NCBI RefSeq assembly: GCF_004114935.1
Contig: NZ_CP022221.1
Span: 1,695,001-1,759,000 of the forward strand
Reading direction: 5' to 3'
Source: Bradyrhizobium zhanjiangense
GTDB lineage: Bacteria > Pseudomonadota > Alphaproteobacteria > Rhizobiales > Xanthobacteraceae
DNA: 64,000 bases
The notes under the pieces are model-generated. The model searched no databases. It saw only the letters and a program-made list of their open reading frames with translations, and was not told the DNA's origin. Below are positions 1 through 8,910 of this stretch, in pieces. A program made the translations under genes and the position numbers. Positions within the stretch are counted from its first letter, which is position 1. Every line of letters starts with the position of its first letter.

Positions 1-36
1 GTCACGCTCCTATCGATATTCCGACCCGCGGAACAA

Positions 37-68
37 CGCCGCCTCCAATACCTGGAGGCGGCGTTTTA
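37..68 (+). terminator. Rho-independent terminator of an upstream gene
   Basis: A perfect 10-bp stem (37-46 with 54-63) closes a 7-base loop and is followed by TTTTATTTT. It ends transcription of a gene lying before the window. Positions 69-148 hold the leader of the thiolase gene. Confidence 0.8.
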
Positions 69-148
69 TTTTCCCGCGCTCGCCAAACTTTGTGTACCAA
101 TGGCGATAAGGACGCTCCGTTCAAAATCGTTCAAAAAGGGAGAACACA

Positions 149-1321
149 ATGCGTGAAGCCGTCATCGTTTCCTATGCGCGCACGGGCCTTGCCAAATCCG
201 GCCGCGGCGGGTTCAACATCACGCCGCCGATGTCGCTCGCGGCGCACGCGATCCAGCACGCGGTGAAGCGCGCCGGCGTCGACAAGGACTATGTCGAGGA
301 CTGCTATCTCGGCAATTGCGCCCATGGCGCGCCGAACATCGGCCGCCAGGCCGCGCTGCTCGCAGGGCTCCCGAAGACCACCGCCGGCGTCTCGGTGAAC
401 CGCTTCTGCTCCTCGGGGCTGCAGACCATCGCGATGGCCGCCAACTCGATCCGCTCCGACGGCGCCGACTGCATCGTCGCCGGCGGGGTCGAGAGCATCT
501 CGATTCCGGGCGGCGGCTCGCCGAAGGAGTCGATCGATCCGGAACTGCTCAAGGTCGCGCCCGACATCTTCATGGCGATGATCGACACCGCCGACATCGT
601 CGCCGAGCGCTACAAGCTCAGCCGCGAATATCAGGACGAGTTCTCGCTGGAATCGCAGCGCCGCATGGCCGCGGCGCAGCAGGCCGGCAAGTTCAAGGAC
701 GAGATCGTCCCGATGAAGACCAAGATGAAGGTCGTCGACAAGCAGACCAAGGCCGAGAGCATCGTCGACTACGTCGTCGATCGCGACGAGTGCAACCGGC
801 CCGACACCACGATGGAAGGCCTTGCCAAGCTCGAGCCGGTCAAGGGTCCCGGCAAGTTCGTCACCGCCGGCAATGCCAGCCAGCTCTCCGACGGCGCCGC
901 CGCCGTGGTGCTGATGGAAGCCAAGGACGCCGAGAAGCGCGGCCTCAAGCCGCTCGGCCGCTTCGTCGCCTGGGCGACCGCGGGCTGCGAGCCCGACGAG
1001 ATGGGCATCGGCCCGGTGTTCGCGATCCCGAAGCTGCTGAAGCGCACCGGCCTCAAGATCGACGACATCGATCTGTGGGAGCTCAACGAAGCCTTCGCCA
1101 GCCAGTGCCTGTATTGCCGCGACAAGCTCGAGATCGATCCCGCCAAGTACAACGTCAACGGCGGCTCGATCGCGATCGGCCATCCCTTCGGCATGACCGG
1201 CGCGCGGCTCACCGGCCATTTGCTGCAGGAAGGCGCACGCCGCAAGGCCAAGTGGGGCGTGGTGACGATGTGCATCGGCGGCGGCCAGGGTGGCGCCGGC
1301 CTGTTCGAGATCTACAGCTGA
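149..1321 (+). CDS. Acetyl-CoA acetyltransferase (thiolase family)
   Basis: A 390-residue thiolase, which condenses or thiolytically cleaves acyl-CoAs. This is the usual family length. The acyl-carrying nucleophile is Cys87 in NRFCSSGLQ. The second catalytic set is visible as NEAFA near residue 313, His345 in GHPFGMTGAR and Cys375 in CIGGGQG. The ATG has a GGGAG ribosome site 7-11 bases upstream. The gene is monocistronic: a terminator precedes it and another follows its stop. Whether it serves fatty-acid breakdown or acetoacetyl-CoA synthesis for PHB cannot be told from sequence, although a phasin lies 5.6 kb away. Confidence 0.93.
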   Translation: MREAVIVSYARTGLAKSGRGGFNITPPMSLAAHAIQHAVKRAGVDKDYVEDCYLGNCAHGAPNIGRQAALLAGLPKTTAGVSVNRFCSSGLQTIAMAANSIRSDGADCIVAGGVESISIPGGGSPKESIDPELLKVAPDIFMAMIDTADIVAERYKLSREYQDEFSLESQRRMAAAQQAGKFKDEIVPMKTKMKVVDKQTKAESIVDYVVDRDECNRPDTTMEGLAKLEPVKGPGKFVTAGNASQLSDGAAAVVLMEAKDAEKRGLKPLGRFVAWATAGCEPDEMGIGPVFAIPKLLKRTGLKIDDIDLWELNEAFASQCLYCRDKLEIDPAKYNVNGGSIAIGHPFGMTGARLTGHLLQEGARRKAKWGVVTMCIGGGQGGAGLFEIYS

Positions 1322-1344
1322 TCCAGGCCGCAGGAACGCGAAAG

Positions 1345-1375
1345 GGCACGGCGCCGCAAGCGCCGTGCCTTTTTA
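1345..1375 (+). terminator. Rho-independent terminator of the thiolase gene
   Basis: A perfect 9-bp GC-rich stem (1345-1353 with 1361-1369), a 7-base loop and a T-run sit 23 bases after the thiolase stop. Confidence 0.9.
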
Positions 1376-1515
1376 TTTGAGTTTATTTGAGCGCCTACGC
1401 GGGAACTCGGGCAAATCACGCGATCAACCTCTACGGTGCTATTCTAATAAAGACAACCGCAGCGAAAGGTGCTAAAGCTTGCTTGCGATGCAGCTTGCAA
1501 TGGGGAGGGGCGCAA

Positions 1516-2682
1516 ATGGCCTTTTCGGACCCGAGCTTGGCGATCCAAAACATCATAGACGCGGCCGTCAGCGATTACATGGGGATGGCAGTCTACGTCT
1601 TCACGGATTTTGACGGCTCCGGCACCCCCTCCGCAAAGTTCTTCTCTCCCTCTAAGACTGAAGTCTGGGACTCAAATCATGATGTCGTGAGCGCTGCGAA
1701 GCTGCCAAATACTCTGTTCGAAATCGGATCCATTTCAAAAGTTTTCACGTCCAGGATTTTTTACAGTCTTCAAGGCACATATGATGGAAATACGGTTGGG
1801 TCCTGCATGCCCTCGATTTCCCTGCCGGTAGCGATCAGCGGGATTCCGGTTGCCGATATCGTCACTTATGCTTCTGGGTTTCCGCAGGACAATGACGAGC
1901 CCCCCGATCCGCGGGGACAGTTCTGCCCGCCCAGCAACTTGCAGAACCTCGCCGACCTCGTCGATTGGTTCAACAGCGGACAGCACTCGTCCTGGATCTG
2001 CCCCGCGAGGGAGTGCTACACCTATTCAAACCTTGCCTGGTCGCTCCTGGCCATCGTCGGTCTCAACCCGCAGAACCCCTACGTCGACGTCTATGATGGT
2101 TACAACGCGCAACTCGCGGAGCTGTGCGCGGATCTGGGCATGGGCAACACCGCGTTGTTCAGTACGGGCCAAGTGCCCAGCATGGTGTGTGGGTATACCG
2201 GGACGCAGCCTTTCGAGGTGGGCCAGAGCTATAAGCCGGGCCCAACGATGGAGTTCGGCGCCGGAGCGATCGTCAGCTGCGCCTCGGACATGCTTCAATG
2301 GCTGCTCTACAACATGGGTCAATTGCAGCCTTCACCAACGGAATTCGCCATCCTGCAGATGCAGCAGCAGGCCAGCCCGGCCCGCGGCAAATGCGGTACG
2401 ACGGGCACCTGCCAGGTGCAGACGCAAGGCCCGACGGTCGCAATTGGATGGTTCTTTCCGAAAATCGCCGGCGCTGCGGGACGTGTCCTGTCGAAAGATG
2501 GCAGCGTACCGGGCTTCAGCTCGTGGATGGGGTTTGAGAGCTGGGTTCAGAACGGCGCAAACGCTCCGTCGGGCAATGGCGTCGTCGTTCTGTCCGCCGG
2601 CAGCCTCGCCTCGTCCGTGGGACAGAAAATCATGTCCACTCTTCTGAGCGCCGAGGTCGAGGGTGGTTTGTCGTCGAGTTGA
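1516..2682 (+). CDS. Serine hydrolase, class C beta-lactamase fold
   Basis: A 388-residue protein of the beta-lactamase/esterase EstB-like family. The start at 1516 is chosen for its GGGAGGGG site 5 bases upstream; an upstream in-frame start at 1387 has no such site and adds 43 atypical residues. The nucleophile motif S-x-x-K is Ser72-Ile-Ser-Lys75, and the second motif Y-x-N is Tyr170-Ser-Asn172. The third motif, usually K/H-T-G, appears only as KDGSVPGFSSW near residue 327. No signal peptide is seen, which is unusual because most relatives are exported. Cysteines are relatively frequent. The gene stands alone, its base composition is less GC-rich than its neighbours, and the substrate is unknown. 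Confidence 0.8.
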   Translation: MAFSDPSLAIQNIIDAAVSDYMGMAVYVFTDFDGSGTPSAKFFSPSKTEVWDSNHDVVSAAKLPNTLFEIGSISKVFTSRIFYSLQGTYDGNTVGSCMPSISLPVAISGIPVADIVTYASGFPQDNDEPPDPRGQFCPPSNLQNLADLVDWFNSGQHSSWICPARECYTYSNLAWSLLAIVGLNPQNPYVDVYDGYNAQLAELCADLGMGNTALFSTGQVPSMVCGYTGTQPFEVGQSYKPGPTMEFGAGAIVSCASDMLQWLLYNMGQLQPSPTEFAILQMQQQASPARGKCGTTGTCQVQTQGPTVAIGWFFPKIAGAAGRVLSKDGSVPGFSSWMGFESWVQNGANAPSGNGVVVLSAGSLASSVGQKIMSTLLSAEVEGGLSSS

Positions 2683-2884
2683 CCCAAATCCGGGCTCGTC
2701 TTTTTCGACGATAGGATGACGGACAATGCTGCGAAGGGCCTGATCGTCTATGATGTCGGCGATCAGGGACGGCCCAGCCGAGTTCGCGAGGGCTACGCAA
2801 GGGCAGGCTATCGGTTGGATCGGTGCGCGCCCAGGATGTTGATCATCTCGCCCCGCTGGTGAGTGATGGGCCTCCGACGCCGCT

Positions 2885-5800
2885 CTACGCCTTCGCCAGC
2901 GCCGGCGCGAACACCACTTCGATCAGCGTGCCGGAATTGCCCGCGCTCTTGATGTTGAACTGGGCGCGGTTGGCTTCGACCAGCGCCTTGGTCAGCGACA
3001 GGCTGAGCGCAGCGCTGTCGGCGGCGTCGCCCGGCGGCGGGGTGCGGAACGGCTCCATCGCGGCGGCAACTTCGCGTTCGCTGAGGCCATGGCCGGTGTC
3101 ACGGATGCGAAGCGCGATCTCGCCGCGATCGGTCAGCGCGGTCGAGACGATGACCTGGCCGCCGGCGCTCGCCAGCCGGATCGAGTTCGAGATCAGGTTC
3201 ACGGTGATCTGCCGCATCGCGCGCGCATCCACTGTCACCTGCGGCAGCGCGTGCGCCAGCGAGGTGCGGATGATGATGCGCTCGCGATTGGCCTGCGGCT
3301 GCATCACCGTAACGCAGGCTTCGACGAGGTCGTTGAGATTGAGGTTGGCGAAGTTGAGATCAAGCTTGCCGGTCTCGATCCGCGACAGCTCCAAGAGATC
3401 GTCGATGATGGCGATGACGCGCTCGCCGGAGGCGCGGATGTCCTTCATGTATTCGCCGTAGCGCTCGTTGCCGAGCGCGCCGAAACGTTCGGAGATCATC
3501 ACCTCGGCAAAGCCGATGATGGCGTTGAGCGGGGTACGGATCTCGTGGCTGATCCGCGCCAGCATGTCGGCCTTGGCCGTCGCTGCGCCGTCGGCGCGAC
3601 GGCGGGCCTGCGTCAGCTCGCTCTCGCCCTTCTTGCTCTGCGAGAGATCGCGGAACACGGCGAAGAAGTTCGGCCCATCGGGCCGTGTGCGGCCCATGAT
3701 CATCGCCAGCGGAATCACGCCGCCCTTCTTCTCGCGGCCCAGCACCTCGCGGCCGTGGTCGAGCAGGCTGGCAATGTCCTGGCTCTTGAGGCTTTCGAGA
3801 TAGTCGGCGACGATCTGCTGGCTCTCCGGCGCGAACAGCGTCGCCAGATTCTGCTCGAGCAGCGCATCGCCGTCATAGCCGAACAGCGCCTCGGCGCTGC
3901 GGTTGCAGGCGTGGATGTTGCCTTCGGCATCGAACATCACGATGCCCTCGGCCGTGGTGTCCAGGATCGCGGCGAGATCCTCGGCATCGGCATCGCCGGC
4001 GGCGGGCTCGAGGTCGGGCGCGTAGGGAAAGGATTCGGGGACAATGGTCTCCGCGATGATGGGGGCGGCGACCATTGGCGCGGCCTGCGGCAGCGCGCAG
4101 ATCAGCGCATGCGCGCTCTCGCCGTCCCAGTCGATCGTGTGCAGATGCGCCTCGGTGGTCGCAAGCGGCGCTTCGCCGGTCGCGATCGCCGCGCTGATCG
4201 TCACCGGCGTGCCGCCTTGCGAGGTGCTGCTGGCCGTGGACACGCCCGGCTCGACATAGAGCGCGTCGAGCCCCCCGGCATGCTCCAGTGCGCCGAGGTT
4301 GGCGTGGCCCATGCGCGCGAGGAAGGCGGGGTTGGCGTAAAGCAGGCGATCGAGGCGATAGATCAGGATGCCCGTCGGCAACAGGTCGAGCAGCGCGCGG
4401 TCGCGCGCCGGCGCGCCGCGTGCGGGCGGCGCGGGCTCGCTCAGCCATTCGGCTGCGGTTTGCGGCGCTTCAAGCTCCGGCGCAGGCGGTTCGGGCGTGA
4501 TCTCTGCCGCCGGTGGCTCGGATGTATCAGCCGCGATCGACTCGCGCTCGCGTTCGAGGCGCTCGGACAATTGCCGGGCGAGCTCGTTGAACGCGCTGTT
4601 CTCGACCGGCGTCAGCGTCGGCGAGCGCGCATCGCCATGCGGGCGGAATGGCACGACATTGGGAGGCGTTTCCACTGGCGTTTCCACGGACGTCTCGGGC
4701 TCGGTTGGGTGTGAAGTCACATCAGTTGCGGGTTCGGGCAGTTCAGCTTCAGGCTCGGGCGTGGGCTTGGGTGCAGGCGGCTCGATGGGCGGAGGCGGCG
4801 TCGCGGCCTCGGCCTCCGGCTCGGAGTCCGGCTCGACGACGTCGGCGGACAGGCCGCGCTGCGCCGGCACCTCGGCCAGTCGCTCGAAGCGCCGGAGCGC
4901 TTCGAGCCGGTTGAGGCCGTCGAGATCGCGGCAGACGCCAAAGCCTTTGAAGCCGGCGAAATTGCGCTCGCGATCGTAGATCGGGAGGCCCGCAAGCTCG
5001 ACCGGCAAATGCTCGCCGCCATCGGCGGGCCAGTTCACGGTGATGCCGGCCCAGGTATCGTGGCTTTCCAGCGCCCGCACAACGCGCCCCTCGGGATCGA
5101 GCGAAAACTCCGCTGCGATCTCGCGCCAGGGGCGGCCGAAGCCGGCGGCGGTGTGCGGGCCGATCAGGCGGATGAATTCGTCGGAGAGCAGCACAAAGCG
5201 TCCCTCGGCATCCATCTGCCAGAGGAAGCGCAGCGGATGCTGATGCGGTGCGGGCGTCTCTGTGTGGCCCGACGGCAGCTCGAACATGGCTGACGTGATC
5301 GGCGCGGCCTGCGGCGACACAATGGCCTGGGCGCAGTTTTCAACCGGAGTCTTGGCCGCGGTGGTCTCGTCGGGCACCGGTTCTTGGAAGGCCTCCACGA
5401 GCGCTTCGCTCACGGCAGGTTCAGGCGCGGGCGTCAGCGTCTCGGCGGTTTCGCTTGCATCGGCCGGCTCTGCGAAGGCGTCGAACAATGCGATCCCGAC
5501 CGGCGGATCCTGCGATGGCGGATCGTTCGGCATGCTTTTAGGCGAGGCCGCTGCGCGCGCGTCCTGCGCGGGATCGATCAGCGCGACGAGGCCGATATCG
5601 GCGCCGACACCGACCCGTTGCAGCACCATCTGGCCGATGCCGATCGGCGTCGCGGCGCGGCCGCAGGTCAGCGCTTCGCTGCGGGCGCGGTCGAGGCCGG
5701 CATCAAAGAGATCGCGAAAGCCGAGCAGGGAACGAGCGGCTTCGCTGGCGCCGACGAACATCCCGTCGGGCGCGAACGCGGCCATCGGCACCTTGGCGCC

Positions 5801-6214
5801 AGCGACGAGACGATGCAGCCGCTCGACCAGTGGCATGGGGCGTAGGGTCGGGTCCATCGCGGCGACGAGCACGCCATGGCCGCCATCGGCAAAGTCGAGC
5901 CGGGCGCAGGCGCAGGTCATCAGCATGCCGAGCCGGGCGCCGAAGCCGCGCAGCCGCTCGAGCCGCACGGTCCCGTTCGCCGGCAGGCTGCGGGCGAGCC
6001 GGGCGACCTGGCGGCGGTGGCTGTCCGCGGGGCCGAAAATCCTGTCCGCGAGCGCGGCGGCATGCGCCGCGCCGAACAGTTTTGCGCCGACCGGATTGGC
6101 CCAGAGCACGCGCGTGCCGTCGATCGACCACAGCCAGGCGGGCAGCGCAGAGGTCGCGTGCACGGCCAGCCGGGGATCGCCCACGCCTCGCAACTGGAAA
6201 TCCGAACTCTTCAT
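2885..6214 (-). CDS. Multi-PAS sensor histidine kinase, PdhS/DivJ/PleC-like
   Basis: A 1109-residue protein with no membrane segment, so probably a cytoplasmic kinase. PAS-like segments are visible near residues 24-50, 328-440, 600-650 and 746-860. They are separated by a long Pro/Glu-rich linker (about 458-525). The C-terminal kinase has the H-box SHEIRTPLNAIIGFAEV with phospho-acceptor His890, an N-box (Asn1006 region, NLISNSIR) and a G1 box (Asp1039, DTGHGL). The stretch where a GTGLGL G2 box is expected reads DSAALSLSLTKAL, so ATP-lid glycines are missing. Phrases such as GFAEVMISERFGALGNERY and MQPQANRERIIIRTSL are characteristic of the PdhS group, which in alphaproteobacteria acts on DivK and cell-cycle control. 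The specific role here is inferred. The gene is monocistronic. Confidence 0.85.
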   Translation of the reverse strand: MKSSDFQLRGVGDPRLAVHATSALPAWLWSIDGTRVLWANPVGAKLFGAAHAAALADRIFGPADSHRRQVARLARSLPANGTVRLERLRGFGARLGMLMTCACARLDFADGGHGVLVAAMDPTLRPMPLVERLHRLVAGAKVPMAAFAPDGMFVGASEAARSLLGFRDLFDAGLDRARSEALTCGRAATPIGIGQMVLQRVGVGADIGLVALIDPAQDARAAASPKSMPNDPPSQDPPVGIALFDAFAEPADASETAETLTPAPEPAVSEALVEAFQEPVPDETTAAKTPVENCAQAIVSPQAAPITSAMFELPSGHTETPAPHQHPLRFLWQMDAEGRFVLLSDEFIRLIGPHTAAGFGRPWREIAAEFSLDPEGRVVRALESHDTWAGITVNWPADGGEHLPVELAGLPIYDRERNFAGFKGFGVCRDLDGLNRLEALRRFERLAEVPAQRGLSADVVEPDSEPEAEAATPPPPIEPPAPKPTPEPEAELPEPATDVTSHPTEPETSVETPVETPPNVVPFRPHGDARSPTLTPVENSAFNELARQLSERLERERESIAADTSEPPAAEITPEPPAPELEAPQTAAEWLSEPAPPARGAPARDRALLDLLPTGILIYRLDRLLYANPAFLARMGHANLGALEHAGGLDALYVEPGVSTASSTSQGGTPVTISAAIATGEAPLATTEAHLHTIDWDGESAHALICALPQAAPMVAAPIIAETIVPESFPYAPDLEPAAGDADAEDLAAILDTTAEGIVMFDAEGNIHACNRSAEALFGYDGDALLEQNLATLFAPESQQIVADYLESLKSQDIASLLDHGREVLGREKKGGVIPLAMIMGRTRPDGPNFFAVFRDLSQSKKGESELTQARRRADGAATAKADMLARISHEIRTPLNAIIGFAEVMISERFGALGNERYGEYMKDIRASGERVIAIIDDLLELSRIETGKLDLNFANLNLNDLVEACVTVMQPQANRERIIIRTSLAHALPQVTVDARAMRQITVNLISNSIRLASAGGQVIVSTALTDRGEIALRIRDTGHGLSEREVAAAMEPFRTPPPGDAADSAALSLSLTKALVEANRAQFNIKSAGNSGTLIEVVFAPALAKA

Positions 6215-6886
6215 CCGACCGGCTTTAAGTCTCGCTTGTCAGCGTGAGGCGACTGCCGGGAATGGCAGCCTTAAGAAAGGGTTAGTATCGCCCGCAGGCG
6301 CGGGCAGGTCCACGGCCACGGTCTCTCACAGCCGTCCTAAAGCCGCGATAACCTTAATGGTGTCGAACCCGCAAGCCGCAGCCCGGTTGCATCCAAGGGA
6401 TTCGCGGGCGGACGGCTCAAAGCCGTCGCGGCATCACCGGTGGCCCATCCTCCCCTGGAGGGGGAGGATCGGTTCGCATAGAGCGAAGCGACATGCGAAC
6501 CGAGGTGGGGTGACAGTATTTCCACGGAGGCGGTGCCCGAGTGGAGAGATCACCCCACCCCGCTCGCGCTTTGCGCGATCGACCCTCCCCCTCCAGGGGA
6601 GGGTAAGGGCCGGCCTCGCCTCGGCACCAATCCTCCCCTCTCAACCACCGGTTCCCCAGCCCAGGAACCTCACCCTCTCCGAGATTAAATTTTCACGACG
6701 CCTGTTGGATCGCATTGCGATGCACAATCTTGACATGATGCGCGGCAATAATGGCGGCACTGGGCGAGCCATCTCGTTTGTTTCGCGTTTCCAGTCTTCG
6801 TACCCGCTCAATGCGAAGGGCCCAATCGGGGCCGGCGGGCGCGCCAGAAGGCTCACTCCATTTTTTCAATTTGCGTGAGGACAACC
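6215..6886. other. Intergenic region with repeat and phasin leader
   Basis: This 670-base gap holds the start region of the kinase gene, one copy of a palindromic repeat (6447-6604) and the phasin leader. The last 200 bases are relatively AT-rich and include a GCATTGCGATGC palindrome. No protein-coding gene is supported here. Confidence 0.6.
6447..6604. repeat. Palindromic intergenic repeat, family R1, copy 1
   Basis: The outer arms are inverted copies of a CCTCCCCCTCCAGGGGAGG-type sequence. An inner pair is formed by GAGGTGGGGTGA and TCACCCCACC. A second copy of nearly the same length lies at 13448-13606. The whole could fold into one long hairpin. Confidence 0.85.
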
Positions 6887-7321
6887 ATGACAGGTGCGAC
6901 TGATCCGTTTTCTGCCTCGATCATCCCGTTCGAGGTTCCCGAGCAGATGCGTGCGTTCGCCGAAAAGGGCGTGTCGCAGGCCCGCGAGAACTACGCCAAG
7001 TTCAAGGACGCCGCCGAGACCCACAATGGCACCGTCGAGGCCGTGTTCACCTCCGCCAGCAAGGGCGCGAGCGAGTACACCGCCAAGCTGGTGGAGTTCA
7101 TGAAGGCCAACAGCAGCGCCCAGCTGGACTTCGCCCAGCAGCTGTTCGGCGCCAAGTCGCCGTCGGAAGCGTTGGAACTGTGGACCGGCCACGCCCGCAA
7201 GCAGCTCGAGACCTTCCAGTCCCAGGCCAAGGAGCTGGTCGAGCTCAGCCAGCGCGTCGCTGCCGAGACCGCCGAGCCGATCAAGGCCTCCGCCTCGAAG
7301 TATTACCCGCCCGCCGCCTGA
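6887..7321 (+). CDS. Phasin family protein
   Basis: A 144-residue, largely helical protein rich in Ala, Glu and Lys, without cysteine or a signal peptide. The order of segments (FEVPEQMRAFAEKGV, then helices with ARENYAKFKDAAE and a hydrophobic LDFAQQLFGAKSP) is the pattern of the phasin_2 family. These proteins coat polyhydroxyalkanoate granules, though several rhizobial members are simply abundant and PHB-independent. The ATG at 6887 has GAGGA 5 bases upstream; a GTG at 6875 is possible but lacks a site. The gene ends at a strong terminator. Confidence 0.85.
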   Translation: MTGATDPFSASIIPFEVPEQMRAFAEKGVSQARENYAKFKDAAETHNGTVEAVFTSASKGASEYTAKLVEFMKANSSAQLDFAQQLFGAKSPSEALELWTGHARKQLETFQSQAKELVELSQRVAAETAEPIKASASKYYPPAA

Positions 7322-7343
7322 GCGGTGAGGCCGGTTTGAGTTG

Positions 7344-7374
7344 AAAAACCCGGGCCGAGAGTCCCGGGTTTTTT
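7344..7374 (+). terminator. Rho-independent terminator of the phasin gene
   Basis: A stem AAAACCCGGG/CCCGGGTTTT with a short loop, followed by a T-run, begins 22 bases after the phasin stop. Confidence 0.9.
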
Positions 7375-7376
7375 CA

Positions 7377-7452
7377 CCTCTCCCGCTTGCGGGAGAGGTC
7401 GGCGCGTCCGGGCGATGCGAAGCATCGTCCCGCGCGCCGGGTGAGGGCTCCC
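7377..7452. repeat. Palindromic intergenic repeat, family R9, partial copy
   Basis: CACCTCTCCCGCTTGCGGG begins the element, and GGGTGAGGGCTCCCTC follows about 60 bases later. This is the left half of the repeat that is interrupted by an insertion sequence at 48.1 kb. The remaining sequence to 7665 holds no supported gene. Confidence 0.6.
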
Positions 7453-7665
7453 TCGCCACGGGAAGTCTCCTGCGCGTGGAACGGGAGCGCAGCATCCTTT
7501 TTGCCGCCATCAAGCCCGATTTCATCGCGCCGAGGGTGATTTCCGCTGGTTTTTCGCCCCTCTGCGGCCTTGCCAAAAACGCCCGTTGCACCTAGTTTCC
7601 GCCCCGTCCAGCCCCCTTAGGTCGCCGGCCTTTTTCAGGCCCGCCTAGGAGCGGCTCGCCAGGAT

Positions 7666-7742
7666 GCAGTTGTAGCTCAGTTGGTTAGAGCGCCTGTCTG
7701 TGGAACAGGAGGTCGGTGGTTCGAGCCCACCCAACTGTACCA
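7666..7742 (+). tRNA. tRNA-His (GTG)
   Basis: A 77-base cloverleaf with encoded CCA. The anticodon GTG lies in the loop between CTGTC and GAACAG arms, the T-arm is GGTGG-TTCGAGC-CCACC, and the acceptor is GCAGTTG/CAACTGT. The base before G1 is T, and the discriminator is A73. So neither the usual extra G-1 nor C73 is encoded, a trait known from a large alphaproteobacterial clade. Confidence 0.97.
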
Positions 7743-8183
7743 ATATAATCAAGCAGTTATGTTAGTTCTCCATTCGTCCGAGCGCGCTGGGTGCGTAACT
7801 TAGGTACGAGGGGCCAGGCGCGCATACGCGCGATCGGTGCAATCCGTCTTGCTCCGGTCCCATGTTCCGGTTCGGTGCGACAAACCCGCTTCAACGCTTC
7901 CATCAGGTCCTGAAATTTTCCGTCCGCAGGTGAGCAATCGAATGGCTCGCTTCATTGCCGATCCTCATGCGACTCCGAATTCCCGTCTTGAGGCTTGGGA
8001 TCTATCGGCAACCACCGCTTCCTTCTGCTTTCGCGGATTTCGTTTCGTTCTAATCCGCTCGCGTGAAAGTTGAAAAAATCAGCTCCTTCGCCAAATTGCC
8101 GATACACATTCAGGTGTCCTTAACTCATTGACTTGTACTTCTTGATTGTAACAACCTATTGTTACACGCACAGGAGGTTTGAG
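7743..8183. other. Intergenic region before the pilin gene
   Basis: About 440 bases without a convincing gene. The last 70 bases are AT-rich (around 8115-8165) and probably contain the pilin promoter, but no confident -35/-10 pair could be chosen. Confidence 0.5.
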
Positions 8184-8357
8184 GTGTTCTCCACATTCAA
8201 GAGGTTTCTCGCGGATGAAAGCGGCGCTACCGCCATCGAATACGGTCTGATTGCCGCCGGTATTGCGCTTGCGATCATTACGGTCGTCAAGAATACGGGC
8301 ACCGCGTTGAGCGGAGTATTCACAAGCGTAAACACGAAGCTCAACGCCACGCCCTAG
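8184..8357 (+). CDS. Flp/Fap-type (type IVb) pilin
   Basis: A 57-residue prepilin. It starts with GTG at 8184, preceded by AGGAGG with a 6-base gap. The short positively charged leader is followed by the diagnostic G-A-T-A-I-E-Y-G-L-I motif: cleavage falls after Gly, and Glu at +5 is present. A hydrophobic helix and a small polar tail follow. Flp pilins are processed by a TadV/CpaA peptidase and assembled by the Tad/Cpa machinery, which is not in this window. The gene stands alone except for a decayed paralogue 170 bases downstream. Confidence 0.9.
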   Translation: MFSTFKRFLADESGATAIEYGLIAAGIALAIITVVKNTGTALSGVFTSVNTKLNATP

Positions 8358-8523
8358 AGCTTGCGGGAAAGCGAGGCGGCCATCGCCTCCCAGCGCCGAG
8401 ACCTGGAGCCTCCATGGAGATGCCAACCGGTCGGCCGCCTCGCTCCACCTGATATGGCCTTGTTGCCGAATGATCTGGCTTCCCTGGAAAATGTTGCGGC
8501 GGAGTTGCCTCACAGAAAGAGCC

Positions 8524-8684
8524 GTAAAGTTCGTTCGAAAAGTCCTCTATGATCAGTCGGGGCAACGGCGATCGAATATGCCCTGGTCACTCTCGGTATT
8601 TCTCTTCCGATTATCGCCATTGTGAACGCGCCGGGGACGACGCTCGATGGCCTGTTTGGATGGATCTGCGCATTTCTCCAATGA
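8524..8684 (+). pseudogene. Decayed second Flp pilin
   Basis: Translation from 8524 reads VKFVRKVLYDQSG. After a one-base frame change at the run of four G it continues GATAIEYALVTLGISLP... to a stop at 8682-8684. Together these are a full pilin, with charged leader, processing motif and hydrophobic helix. However, the start codon position is GTA and one base is missing inside the processing motif. It is therefore a pseudogene of the pilin at 8184. A sequencing error could explain the frameshift but not the missing start. Confidence 0.75.
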
Positions 8685-8786
8685 GTTCTCGATCGTCCCG
8701 CGGTGGATAGCTCTCACGGCTGCCTGACATTCCTGTGTCGGTGCGGATTGTGCTGCCAGTTCGTTGGCTGATAGCTCCTCCGAAGA

Positions 8787-8872
8787 TTACAGTGACAGTG
8801 CACTAAACTCCCGATGCTGCACGGCGCACGCCATCCGAAGTGCTGACAATTTTGTGCACTGTCACCGTAATT
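8787..8872. repeat. Inverted-repeat mini-element 1
   Basis: Left arm ATTACAGTGACAGTGCAC and right arm GTGCACTGTCACCGTAAT face each other. They match over about 22 bases with two differences and enclose some 40 bases of non-coding sequence. The form is that of a minimal inverted-repeat element. A second pair with the same core lies 40 bases further on. Confidence 0.7.
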
Positions 8873-8910
8873 CGGCGAACTTTTTCATGACCCCAGGTTA
8901 GCTGCGGAAT

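Noticed and set aside
131..1219. Long open frame of 362 codons antisense to the thiolase
   Set aside because: Its composition is rich in Arg, Ala, Gly and Asp, as expected for the antisense of a high-GC gene, and no motif is seen. The thiolase on the other strand is certain. Similar long antisense frames over the kinase, trxB, carB, dnaG and rpoH were set aside for the same reason.
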